The notes beneath the pieces were generated by a model, which saw only the letters and a list, made by a program, of their open reading frames with translations, was not told where the DNA came from and did not search any database. Shown here piece after piece: positions 27,983 to 36,800 of a stretch of DNA of 64,000 bases (the stretch's first letter is position 1; every line of letters begins with the position of its first letter). Position numbers and translations under genes: made by a program. Source of the stretch: JANQUM01 sp047630355 (GTDB lineage: Bacteria > Bacteroidota > Bacteroidia > Cytophagales > Spirosomataceae); NCBI GenBank assembly GCA_047630355.1, contig JBLHXN010000006.1:1-64000 (forward strand). The letters are read 5' to 3'.

Positions 27983-29401
27983 TTACTTCAACGTACTTGG
28001 GCAAACAAAAGCCGTCGTTTCAAATAATTCCGATTTTTGAATAGCGGCAAAACCTCCCGCTACGTCAACCACTTTAATGCCTCGGGCTTTCAATATGGAT
28101 GAGGCAATCATAGAGCGGTAGCCCCCAGCACAGTGAATGGTGTACGTTTTTTCGGGGTCAAGTTCTGCCATCTTTTTGTTTATAAAGTCCAACGGAAAAT
28201 TCACCACGTCCGCGATATGTTCGGCTTCAAACTCGGACGGTTTACGCACATCAATGACGTTAATTTCATTGCCTGCCTTCATTCTTTCAGATAGTTCTTC
28301 CACCGGAATGGATTCAATCTTACCCGCTTCGTTACCAGCTTTTTCCCACGCTTCGATACCGCCGTTCAAATACCCTAAAACGTTGTCATAACCCACTCGA
28401 GATAAACGGGTGATGGTTTCTTCTTCTTTTCCATCTTCGGTAATTAATAATATTTCTTGTTTCAAATCAGGAATCAACGCCCCGACCCAAGGAGCAAAAC
28501 CACCGTTTAAACCGACATTGATGGCATTATACACGTGCCCTGCGGCAAAATCCTGCGGATTACGCACGTCGAGCATTACGGCTCCGGTCTCATTTGCCGC
28601 CGCTTCAAAAGCTGCCGGACTGAGAGCTTGCGTTCCACGCTCTAAGACATCGTCAAAGCTTTCATAACCTTCTTTGTTCATCAACACGTTTTGCGGGAAA
28701 TACTGCGGCGGCGGAGCCAAACCGTCGGTCACTTCGTTGATAAACTCTTCTTTGGTCATATCAACACGCAGAGCGTAGTTGAACATTTTTTGATTTCCGA
28801 GGGTATCGATCGTCTCTTTGCTCATATTTTTACCACACGCCGAACCCGCTCCGTGAGCCGGATAAACGATAACATCATCCGGCAAAGTCATTATTTTATT
28901 ACGAAGGGAATCAAACAAGTAACCCGCTAAATCATCGATGGTAATATCAGATTTTTGTGCTAAATCCGGCCTTCCTACATCACCAATAAAGAGCGTATCG
29001 CCACTGAATAATGCAGTTTCTTTCCCGTTTTCATCAAGTAATAAATAACAGGTCGATTCCATCGTATGTCCGGGCGTGTGCAACACTTTAATCGTCACGC
29101 CTCCTAATCTAAACTCCTGTTTATCAGTTGTTATGGTAGCCTCAAAACCAGTTTTGGCGTTTGGCCCAAAAATGATGGGAGCTCCCGTTTTTTGCGATAA
29201 ATCAATGTGACCTGACACGAAATCTGCATGAAAGTGAGTTTCAAAAACGTACTTTATTTTAGCGTTATTTTTCGCTGCTTTCTCGATATAAGGTTGTACT
29301 TCCCGCAATGGGTCAATAATGGCTGCTTCGCCATTTGACTCAATATAATAAGCTCCCTGAGCTAAACATCCAGTATATATTTGTTCTATTTTCGTAGTCA
29401 T
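27983..29401 (-). CDS. Persulfide dioxygenase-rhodanese fusion (ETHE1/Blh-type MBL plus two rhodanese domains)
   Basis: Of 472 residues, 1-230 are a metallo-beta-lactamase fold with ETHFHADFVSGH (the metal-binding HxHxDH-like motif), VLHTPGHTMEST, FSGDTLFIGDVGRPDL and YPAHGAGSACGK, as in persulfide dioxygenases. Residues 255-360 are a rhodanese domain without its catalytic Cys (LLITEDGKEEE at that place). Residues 370-465 are a second rhodanese with the active loop CAGGYRS. The enzyme is expected to oxidise glutathione-type or low-molecular-weight persulfide to sulfite and move sulfane sulfur, in the cytoplasm. Immediately upstream are broken TauE/SafE, DsrE and TsdA-like genes, suggesting a sulfur-oxidation operon of which this is the surviving member. 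Confidence 0.9.
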   Translation of the reverse strand: MTTKIEQIYTGCLAQGAYYIESNGEAAIIDPLREVQPYIEKAAKNNAKIKYVFETHFHADFVSGHIDLSQKTGAPIIFGPNAKTGFEATITTDKQEFRLGGVTIKVLHTPGHTMESTCYLLLDENGKETALFSGDTLFIGDVGRPDLAQKSDITIDDLAGYLFDSLRNKIMTLPDDVIVYPAHGAGSACGKNMSKETIDTLGNQKMFNYALRVDMTKEEFINEVTDGLAPPPQYFPQNVLMNKEGYESFDDVLERGTQALSPAAFEAAANETGAVMLDVRNPQDFAAGHVYNAINVGLNGGFAPWVGALIPDLKQEILLITEDGKEEETITRLSRVGYDNVLGYLNGGIEAWEKAGNEAGKIESIPVEELSERMKAGNEINVIDVRKPSEFEAEHIADVVNFPLDFINKKMAELDPEKTYTIHCAGGYRSMIASSILKARGIKVVDVAGGFAAIQKSELFETTAFVCPSTLK

Positions 29402-29439
29402 ATTTTTAGTTTACCTACAATAATTTGTGCGTAATAGTT

Positions 29440-29745
29440 CTAATTCAAAAACTCTTTACCGATAATATATATACTCATAAGTAGTACAAGCCAGCCAAAC
29501 CCCTTTTTCAATTTCGCCCCAGAAATGAATTTAGACAAGTACGTTCCGATAAAAATTCCGGCAATTGAAAGCCCGGCAAATTGCATTAAGAAAACCCAGT
29601 CGATGGCTTGATTGGCAACATCTCCCAAAAATCCGAATAGCGATTTTGCAGCAATAATTAATAAGGAAGTAAACAACGCAAGCGAACCCCCTACTCCGGC
29701 TAAAATCCCAGTTTTAATAAAATTCCTCCTTTCAGTTTTTTTCAT
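29440..29745 (-). pseudogene. Truncated TauE/SafE (TSUP) sulfite/sulfonate exporter
   Basis: Starting at the ATG at 29745, the 101-residue frame ends with TSLLIIAAKSLFGFLGDVAN, FAGLSIAGIFIGTYLSKFIS and GAKLKKGFGWLVLLMSIYII, the C-terminal half of a TSUP transporter, whose full length is usually about 250-265 residues. The first 25 residues (KKTERRNFIKTGILAGVGGS) do not look like a TSUP N-terminus; they resemble a twin-arginine type leader. The gene is therefore either internally deleted or a chimera. With only three or so membrane spans left, transport is unlikely. It sits 38 bases upstream of the persulfide dioxygenase gene. Confidence 0.65.
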
Positions 29746-29777
29746 TACTGACTTGATTGAATAAATATAATGCAAAA

Positions 29778-30175
29778 TCAATAGCCTGCTTTTATATAGC
29801 TATATCCTTTTTCTTGTTTAAGTACAATTTCAGCAATACCGACAGGGACAAAAATTACTCCGCTAATAATTTCGCTTTCGGTTACGTTTTTCCGCTTCAT
29901 CGTATTTTGACAAACGGCAAAAACTACACTATTTTCCATCAAAGCTTGAATTTCAACTTTCACCGAGCTTTTTGCATTCATCATAAACTCAATTGCAGCA
30001 CAACCTCAATTATTGCCTTCGGCCAATAGTCCAGCACGTTATTTAATTGGCGTATAAGCGACCCGTGTTCTTTGACCGCGTCGGTAGCCATTTGAAACAC
30101 GATTTTATGTTGTTGCTTTGGGGCAAAAGTGCTGAAGCTTAAAGCAATAAAAACAAGAAATAGAAAGAGGATTTT
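29778..30175 (-). pseudogene. Frameshifted DsrE-family protein
   Basis: The N-terminal part encodes KILFLFLVFIALSFSTFAPK (a signal peptide without its Met) and QQHKIVFQMATDAVKEHGSL, then NVLDYWPKAIIEVVL. The frame then runs into stop codons. In another frame it resumes FMMNAKSSVKVEIQALMENS, VVFAVCQNTMKRKNVTESEI and EIVLKQEKGYSYIKAGY. About ten bases appear to be missing at the join, where relatives have HGAGIEF after EVVL. DsrE-like proteins handle sulfane sulfur or sit near sulfur oxidation genes; the Cys in VFAVCQN is the likely active residue. The 5' end is fused to the tail of the neighbouring cytochrome gene by loss of its start region. Confidence 0.75.
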
Positions 30176-31180
30176 TGAATAGGTTCAAACGGTCCGTATC
30201 TATGCTGCTCTTCAGAATATGAATCGGCATACGGTCCAAAGGGGTGATCGAAAGGTTTACCTACAATGTTTGGCCAATCATTTATTTTATCTTTTTCGGG
30301 GCGTATTTGAGAATTTACAAAAGCTGCCAAATCCCACGCTTCTTCGTCGGTGAGTTGCGGGCGTTCGTAGGTAGTTCCGAAGGGCATATTATAACGCACA
30401 AATCCCGCAAATTTTGAGTTCCTAAATAGCCCTGCACCGTCATTATAAGCGTATTTCCCCCACAAAGGCGGATAGGTAAATGTTCGACCATCGTTGGCCA
30501 TCACTCCCTGACCATACGCCTGATGGCAAGACTCGCATTTCTCATTATAAATCATCTGCCCTTTTAATGGATCAGCGGCACGTTTTAAAAAAGCGATTTG
30601 GGGCATTTTTGAACCTTTGGGAGCATCTTGACCAATCCATTTTATATACGCCACTATTACCCGCATTTCACGATTAGTAGAATCTAACGCGTGGCCATTC
30701 AAACTGCGTTGCAAACAACCATTCACTCACCCAACAATATCAGTTATTTTGGCGGATCTCTTTCTAATCTGCGGATAATTTGCCGCCACACCCAATAAAT
30801 TATTTCTGTATGGCTGCGTTCCGGCTTTTAAATAACAGTTTTGGCAATTCTGCTCGCTGGTATTTTTCATCACCGAGCCATTAAAGCCGATGTACTGAGC
30901 CGTATTTGTCAGTAACTCACGCCCGTATAAAATCTCCGCTTTGTTCGGTTCTTTTATTAAGTCGCCACTCAGACGAAGCCGTCCACGGGTTGGCCATCGG
31001 ACTAACTGGCTCAACCTCCTCGGTAGTTTGTTCTACTTCATCAGTAGCTAACTCTGCTTTCCAAGAATCCGGAAAATTGAGGTACAAGACGCCCGAAACA
31101 AAAAACAATATTACAATAACTGTAAGCAACTATATGAGCTTAACAAACTTTTTAAAAGACGAGTCAAAATGATTTTTCAC
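30139..31180 (-). pseudogene. Degraded TsdA-type di-heme cytochrome c (thiosulfate dehydrogenase-like)
   Basis: A GTG at 31180 opens KNHFDSSFKKFVKLI, then TAG, then LLTVIVILFFVSGVLYLNFP (a membrane anchor or signal). A frameshift near 30970 leads to EILYGRELLTNTAQYIGFNG, QNCQNCYLKAG, NNLLGVAANYPQIRKRSAKI and an in-frame TGA at 30727. The same frame goes on with NGCLQRSLNGHALDSTNREM, CESCHQAYGQG (the second heme site), FVRYNMPFGTTYERPQLTDE and ends in the DsrE signal region. The layout matches TsdA-like thiosulfate dehydrogenases. The first heme motif has Tyr instead of His (CQNCY). Two nonsense codons, a frameshift and loss of the axial ligand make it non-functional. Confidence 0.75.
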
Positions 31181-31348
31181 GAAAATATAGCGTTTATAAT
31201 CAATTCAAAGATAGCACTGCCAACTAAGGTATTTCGTGATATTTCTCACACTTAAACATTATTTTCAAAAATAAATCGTTTTTCCCGCAAGTTTTAGAAG
31301 CCGTTCGCACCTAACGGTACATAACAATAAACGTGATACAATATTTTT

Positions 31349-32095
31349 ATGAAAATTAAATCGAATCTCCTACCAATACTTTCGGCCTTGTGTTTTTTAT
31401 TCGTCTCGTGCGAATCTGACACTATGGAAACCGAAGAAGTTAGCAATGCAACCCTCAGTTCGGCCTTTGTCGAGTTTGACCAAAATAATACTGATATATA
31501 CCTCGACGGCTCAAACGTTGTAATCGAAACTAACGGTTTGCCCAATCATACGACACCTTACTGGGGAACTGGCAACGCCTTATATGTAGCTCCTCAGGAT
31601 GGCTTTTCAGCAACACCAAGTTTAATAACGGGCTTCAACGGGTCGGCTACCTTAATGGTTTCAGCAAGCCCTAAAAAGGCAAGTTCTCCCTCTAACACTT
31701 CGTTAGGTGCGATCGGAATAGCAATTAGCGGTGCGGCAATATATAATGATTCAGAAGGAAACGGACCACTGAGCGGTGCAGCAGTATCGTTAGATTATAC
31801 AGGTGCTCACATTGGACCGTCGGCATACCACTACCACACTGAGCCGTACGCCTGGACTAACAATGACGATAAGTTAGTTGGTATCATTGCGGATGGTTTC
31901 TTCATTTACGGCAGAAAATGCAATTCAACCGGTGCAACCGCGACAGGTTTAGATGCTTCCAACGGGCATACTACAACTACACAATATTCTACCGAGGCAA
32001 CTTACCATTACCACATCGATAATGATCTATACATCAATAAATACTATGTCATTTTTCCGGGACAGTATCAAGGTACACCAAGCTCTATTCGCTAA
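31349..32095 (+). CDS. YHYH domain-containing lipoprotein
   Basis: The 248-residue product has a lipoprotein signal (MKIKSNLLPILSALCFLFVS followed by C). It contains paired YHYH motifs at SAYHYHTEPY and TYHYHIDNDLY, the NGLPNHTTPYWGTG segment near residue 65 and DGFFIYGRKC. These define the YHYH domain, found in secreted bacterial proteins of unknown function. The His clusters suggest metal binding, which is inference. It begins a rightward cluster with a YwqK-like lipoprotein, an SCO protein and an EF-hand protein; its 3' end overlaps the next gene by about 50 bases. Confidence 0.9.
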   Translation: MKIKSNLLPILSALCFLFVSCESDTMETEEVSNATLSSAFVEFDQNNTDIYLDGSNVVIETNGLPNHTTPYWGTGNALYVAPQDGFSATPSLITGFNGSATLMVSASPKKASSPSNTSLGAIGIAISGAAIYNDSEGNGPLSGAAVSLDYTGAHIGPSAYHYHTEPYAWTNNDDKLVGIIADGFFIYGRKCNSTGATATGLDASNGHTTTTQYSTEATYHYHIDNDLYINKYYVIFPGQYQGTPSSIR

Positions 32096-32660
32096 AGTTG
32101 TACTTCTACTCCTTGTCGGAAATACGCTATTGAGTTGCCAAAATGGCAATTCAATAGTTATAGACCATGAAGAGTACCCAAAAGAGCAACTCGAGTTAAA
32201 ACCTTTGGAAGGAAAATGGTACGCCAGTAATAAGCCCCTTAATGGTTTCGCGGTAACATATTTCCCAAACGGAAAGCTATCAGAAAAAACTGGTTTTCAC
32301 GAAGGAAAACGACAGGGCATTTCACAAAACTGGTACGAAAACGGGCAACTTCGCTATGAAGTTTTCTATCAAAAAAACCGTAAACATGGAATAACAAAAA
32401 ACTGGAATCCCGAAGGTACATTGATTAGCGAGTCAAATTTCGTCGATGGCGTTGTGCACGGAGTACAAACCCAGTGGTATCCGAGTGGAAAAATTTTCAA
32501 ACGAATGAATATCGTAAACGGTATAGAAGAAGGCTTGCAACAAACCTGGTGGGAGAACGGTAAACTCTACGTCAATTACGAAGCCAAAAATGGACGAATA
32601 TTTGGCTTAAAACGCTCTGCACTTTGCTACGAATTAAAAAATGAAGTAGTGCAGAAGTAA
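32046..32660 (+). CDS. YwqK/MORN-repeat-like lipoprotein
   Basis: With the ATG at 32046 the protein has 204 residues. The N-terminus ALFAKVVLLLLVGNTLLSC is a lipoprotein signal with an LLSC lipobox. The mature part contains at least four YwqK/MORN-type units: YFPNGKLSEKTGFHEGKRQG, WYENGQLRYEVFYQKNRKHG, WNPEGTLISESNFVDGVVHG and WYPSGKIFKRMNIVNG. Homologs are often labelled 'toxin-antitoxin system YwqK family antitoxin', but no toxin is visible here and the lipoprotein signal argues for a surface role. An in-frame ATG at 31953 would overlap YHYH far more and lacks a signal peptide at its start. Confidence 0.85.
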   Translation: MSFFRDSIKVHQALFAKVVLLLLVGNTLLSCQNGNSIVIDHEEYPKEQLELKPLEGKWYASNKPLNGFAVTYFPNGKLSEKTGFHEGKRQGISQNWYENGQLRYEVFYQKNRKHGITKNWNPEGTLISESNFVDGVVHGVQTQWYPSGKIFKRMNIVNGIEEGLQQTWWENGKLYVNYEAKNGRIFGLKRSALCYELKNEVVQK

Positions 32661-32729
32661 TGAAAAGCAAAAGAAGAAATGTTGAAATCTGCGAAAATCA
32701 CCAAAATCTGCGGGAGAAAAAACATAACT

Positions 32730-33404
32730 ATGAATCAAAATAGAGCAACGTGTTTAATGCTATTTATTGCTCAAATTCTACTTTTTTCCTGCTCACAGCA
32801 AAAAGAAACGGCAAACGAAGTTGAAAGTCGTGTAGAAAATTTACCATTTTTCAACGAAGCCTCTTTTCTTCCAAAATGGATAATTCCTGAAAGCGATTCA
32901 CTCAACAACTTTCACAAAATTCCAGATTTTAATTTAATAAATCAGGAAGGAGATTCGGTTTCCCAGAAAAGCCTTGAAGGTAAAATCTACGTCGCTAATT
33001 TCTTCTTCACGAGTTGCCCGGGAATTTGTCCTCAGATGACTTCCAATATGCACATTTTGCAAGATGAGTTTTTAGACGATGATTCAGTCATGCTGATTTC
33101 GCATTCCGTCACTCCTAACCGTGACGACGTAGCAAAGCTAAAAGGATACGCCGAAAAACGAGACATCAACAGCAAACGCTGGTATTTACTGACCGGAGAT
33201 CGGGAACAGATTTACAACTTGGGAAGAAACGCCTATTTCATCGAGGAAAACATGGGTATTGAAAAAACAGTCGATGATTTTCTGCACACCGAGAATTTCG
33301 TACTCGTCGATAAGAACAAACACATTCGGGGCATTTATAATGGTTTGAATAAAACCTCCGTACAGCAATTAACTACTGATATTAAAACACTAAAAACAGA
33401 ATGA
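32730..33404 (+). CDS. SCO1/SenC-family lipoprotein
   Basis: The ATG at 32730 gives 224 residues with a lipoprotein-type leader (CLMLFIAQILLFSC). The thioredoxin-like fold carries the copper/thiol motif SCPGICPQM (CxxxC) at FFFTSCPGICPQMTSNMHIL and the conserved His near HTENFVLVD. SCO proteins bind copper and take part in maturation of cytochrome oxidase CuA or in thiol redox control. An in-frame ATG at 32679 precedes the leader and is unlikely. The next gene overlaps its stop by 4 bases (ATGA), so they are translationally coupled. Confidence 0.9.
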   Translation: MNQNRATCLMLFIAQILLFSCSQQKETANEVESRVENLPFFNEASFLPKWIIPESDSLNNFHKIPDFNLINQEGDSVSQKSLEGKIYVANFFFTSCPGICPQMTSNMHILQDEFLDDDSVMLISHSVTPNRDDVAKLKGYAEKRDINSKRWYLLTGDREQIYNLGRNAYFIEENMGIEKTVDDFLHTENFVLVDKNKHIRGIYNGLNKTSVQQLTTDIKTLKTE

Positions 33405-33700
33405 AAAAACTAATAATCACCGCACTTAGCTTTCTTGCACTAAACTTTGCAGCTAGTAGTTGTGGGAACAAAAAAGCCAAGCCGCAAGTAGAGCGTTTAT
33501 TTACCCAAATGGATGTCAATAAAGGTGGGGAATTATCTAAAAACGAGGTGAAAGGGCCTCTTCTCGACGACTTCCTGAGAATCGACGCCAACTCAAATGG
33601 CTTTCTGACAGAAGAAGAGGTAGCCGCAGCGGCTCCTCGTAACGGAAATGGCCAAGGCCGACCACCAAGCGGTCAAGAAGGACCTCCGAACAAACGATAA
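33401..33700 (+). CDS. Small EF-hand-like lipoprotein
   Basis: The 99-residue product has a lipoprotein signal (MKKLIITALSFLALNFAASS then C). It has two EF-hand-like loops: DVNKGGELSKNE and DANSNGFLTEEE, each with Asp at position 1 and Glu at position 12. The first has G instead of D or N at position 5 and may bind Ca less well. The C-terminus is a low-complexity N/G/R/P/Q tail. Calcium binding is inferred from the loops. It is the last gene of the YHYH-SCO cluster before a strong terminator. Confidence 0.85.
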   Translation: MKKLIITALSFLALNFAASSCGNKKAKPQVERLFTQMDVNKGGELSKNEVKGPLLDDFLRIDANSNGFLTEEEVAAAAPRNGNGQGRPPSGQEGPPNKR

Positions 33701-33710
33701 GGATTATAAA

Positions 33711-33752
33711 TTAACCAAAAAGTGCACATTTGTTTGTGCACTTTTTGGTTAA
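33711..33752. terminator. Strong hairpin, 17-bp perfect stem
   Basis: TTAACCAAAAAGTGCAC (33711-33727) pairs perfectly with GTGCACTTTTTGGTTAA (33736-33752) around an 8-base loop. It ends the rightward cluster, 11 bases after the EF-hand stop. Its A/T-rich outer arms allow termination from both directions, including of purL on the minus strand. Confidence 0.85.
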
Positions 33753-33823
33753 TTCCGCACAAGTATACGTGCAGAAATTATAGCACTCTCCCCTTCTCAG
33801 AGGGGACACTGACAAAACGAAGT

Positions 33824-36800
33824 TTACTTACCATTCACCGCCAAAACCCACTCCCTCGCATTCGTAAATGCTTCAATCCACGGTGAAACCCCATCGTATT
33901 TTCTCTCTTTCGGGTAATACGCCCAGTTCCACGGAAAAATAGAACGCTCGATGTGAGGCATCATTACCAAGTGCCTTCCGGTAGCGTCACACATCATTGC
34001 TGTGTTAAAATCGGAATCGTTTGGATTGGCCGGATAAGCTTCGTAACCGTATTTCGCTACAATATTATATTCACTTTCTGCCTGCGGTAAATTGAATTTT
34101 CCTTCACCGTGCGATACCCAAACGCCAAGCGTTGAACCCGCCAACGATGACAGCATCACCGAGTTATTTTCCTGAACGGTTACGGAAGTAAAAATACTTT
34201 CGTGTTTTTGCGATTTGTTATGGTGTAGTTTTCCGTGAATTTCGTGGTCAGAATTTATCAGTTCTAATTCCATAAATAGCTGACAGCCGTTACAGATTCC
34301 AACCGAAAGCGTGTCTTCTCTAGCAAAGAATTTTTTCAACGCCGTGTTCGCTTTTTCGTTGTACAAGAACGCTCCCGCCCAACCTTTGGCCGAACCCAAA
34401 ACGTCTGAATTTGAGAAACCACCAACGGCCCCTATAAACTGAATATCTTCCAGCGTTTCACGTCCCGAAATCAAATCAGTCATGTGAACGTCTTTCACAT
34501 CAAAACCTGCTAAATACATTGCATTTGCCATTTCCCGCTCAGAATTACTTCCTTTTTCACGAATAATAGCGGCTTTGGGACGAACCCCCATCCCAGCCTT
34601 CCCCTTGTTGGGGAGGGAGTTTTGTTCGATGTTTTCAATTGAAATTTTACTTGCCAGAATTCCCGGTACGGGATTGTTCTCGACTACGCTCGAACTGACA
34701 GCATCGTTATTAAAATCTCTTCTATTCGGAAAATTAAACTTCAACGGCTGATCTTTGTAATTCTTATAACGTTCTTCGGCAGTTCCGTTAGCTGATTGAC
34801 AGCGGTCTAATAAATAAGATGTTTTGAACCACACATCACGTAATTCGCTTACATTCAATTCAACTATTTGGTCGAAGTTTTTGATCGAAACCGCATTCCC
34901 GATTTTCGGTTGACCAATTTTTACTAGGTCAATATTATTTTCGGTGAAAACTTTTTCAACGCTTTCGTCGGCTTGAAAAACGACGGCGATATTTTCGTTG
35001 AAAAGAGTTTTTACGAAGTCTTTTTCATTGAGCGATGTCAAGTCAAATTCTGCTCCTAAATCGACATCGGAGAAGCACATTTCCAATAAAGTAGTGACTA
35101 ATCCGCCGCTGCCAATGTCGTGTCCGGCTTGAATTTTATCAGCTTTGATTAAATCCTGCAATACATTAAATGCACTTCTGAAATACGCCGCGTCCTGAAT
35201 ATTCGGGACTTCGTTACCGATTTTATTCATAATTTGAGCGAAAGAACTTCCTCCTAATTTAAACGTATCTCTTGAAAGGTTCAGGTAGTAAATATTACCA
35301 CCGTCGCGTTGCAAAACGGGTTCAACAACCTGCTTAATATCGGAGCAATTTCCCGCCGCCGAAATGATGACCGTTCCCGGAGCAATGACTTCATCATTCG
35401 GATACTTTTGTTTCATCGAAAGCGAATCTTTACCCGTTGGGATATTGATTCCGAGTTCAATCGCAAATTCCGAGCAGCCTTTTACAGCCTCGTAAAGTTT
35501 GGCGTCTTCACCTTCATTTTTACACGCCCACATCCAGTTTGCCGAAAGTGAAACGGACTTTAATCCGTCTTTTAACGGAGCAAAAACAATATTCGACAAC
35601 GCCTCGCCGATTGAGTTGCGGGAACCCGCCACCGAATCAACCAAACCAGAAATTGGTGAATGCCCAATACTCGTGGCAACGCCTTCTTTCCCCTTATAGT
35701 CAAGAGCCATTACGCCCACGTTGTTCAGCGGCAATTGTAGCGGTCCGGCACATTGCTGCTTGGCAACTTTTCCGCCTACGCAACGGTCAACTTTATTCGT
35801 TAACCAATCTTTACACGCCACTGCTTCGAGTTGCAAAACCTGTTCAAGGTATTTCTGAATTTCATTTTGAGAATATACTAAGTCGCCATAGTTAGAAACA
35901 ACTTTTTTATCATTCATGACCGTTTTAGGCGAACTGCCGAACATATCGCTAATAGCAAAATCCATCGGTTTTGCTCCGGTTGATTTTGATTCAAACGTAA
36001 AACGGTGATTACCCGTCACTTCGCCGACAGTATACATCGGTGAGCGTTCGCGATCGGCGATACGTTGCAAAGTTTCAATGTCTTTTTCACCGATAATCAA
36101 GCCCATTCTTTCCTGAGATTCGTTACCGATAATTTCTTTTGCGGAAAGCGTCGGGTCGCCAACGGGAAGCTTGTCTAAATCAATCAAACCACCAGTTTCT
36201 TCTACTAATTCGGACAGGCAGTTTAAGTGTCCGCCCGCTCCGTGATCGTGAATCGAAACAATGGGGTTGTATTCAGCTTCCACCATACCACGAATGGCAT
36301 TGGCGGCACGTTTTTGCATTTCAGGGTTAGACCGTTGCACCGCATTCAGTTCGATTCCCGAACCAAATTCACCCGTATCTGCTGATGAAACCGCCGCTCC
36401 GCCCATTCCGATTCGGTAGTTTTCACCGCCCAAAATAACAACTTTATCGCCTACTGTTGGCTTATTTTTTTGAGCGTGTTCGGCTTTCCCGTAACCGATT
36501 CCCCCCGCCATCATGATTACTTTATCATAGCCGAGTTTACGACTACTTGGTCTTTGACTGTTCTCGACCGCCCCGCGGCCCGGTCCGCTCGAACTGACGC
36601 CTAACTGTCCTCCTAAGCTTGTCGAAGGGTTATCGAAGTGCTCATGTTCAAACGTTAGCAAAGACCCCGCAATCAGCGGCTGACCAAATTTATTCCCAAA
36701 GTCAGATGCACCATTGGAGGCTTTTATTAAAATATCCATCGGTGTTTGATAAAGCCACGGGCGTGCTGCCATGCCATTTTCCCAAGTGCGGTCATCCTGA

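Noticed and set aside
31953..32045. Upstream ATG for the YwqK-like gene
   Set aside because: It would overlap the YHYH gene by 143 bases and place the lipoprotein signal inside the protein; the ATG at 32046 puts it near the N-terminus.
32046..32660. YwqK-like protein as an antitoxin of a toxin-antitoxin pair
   Set aside because: It has a lipoprotein signal, and no toxin-like gene lies next to it; the name is only a database label.
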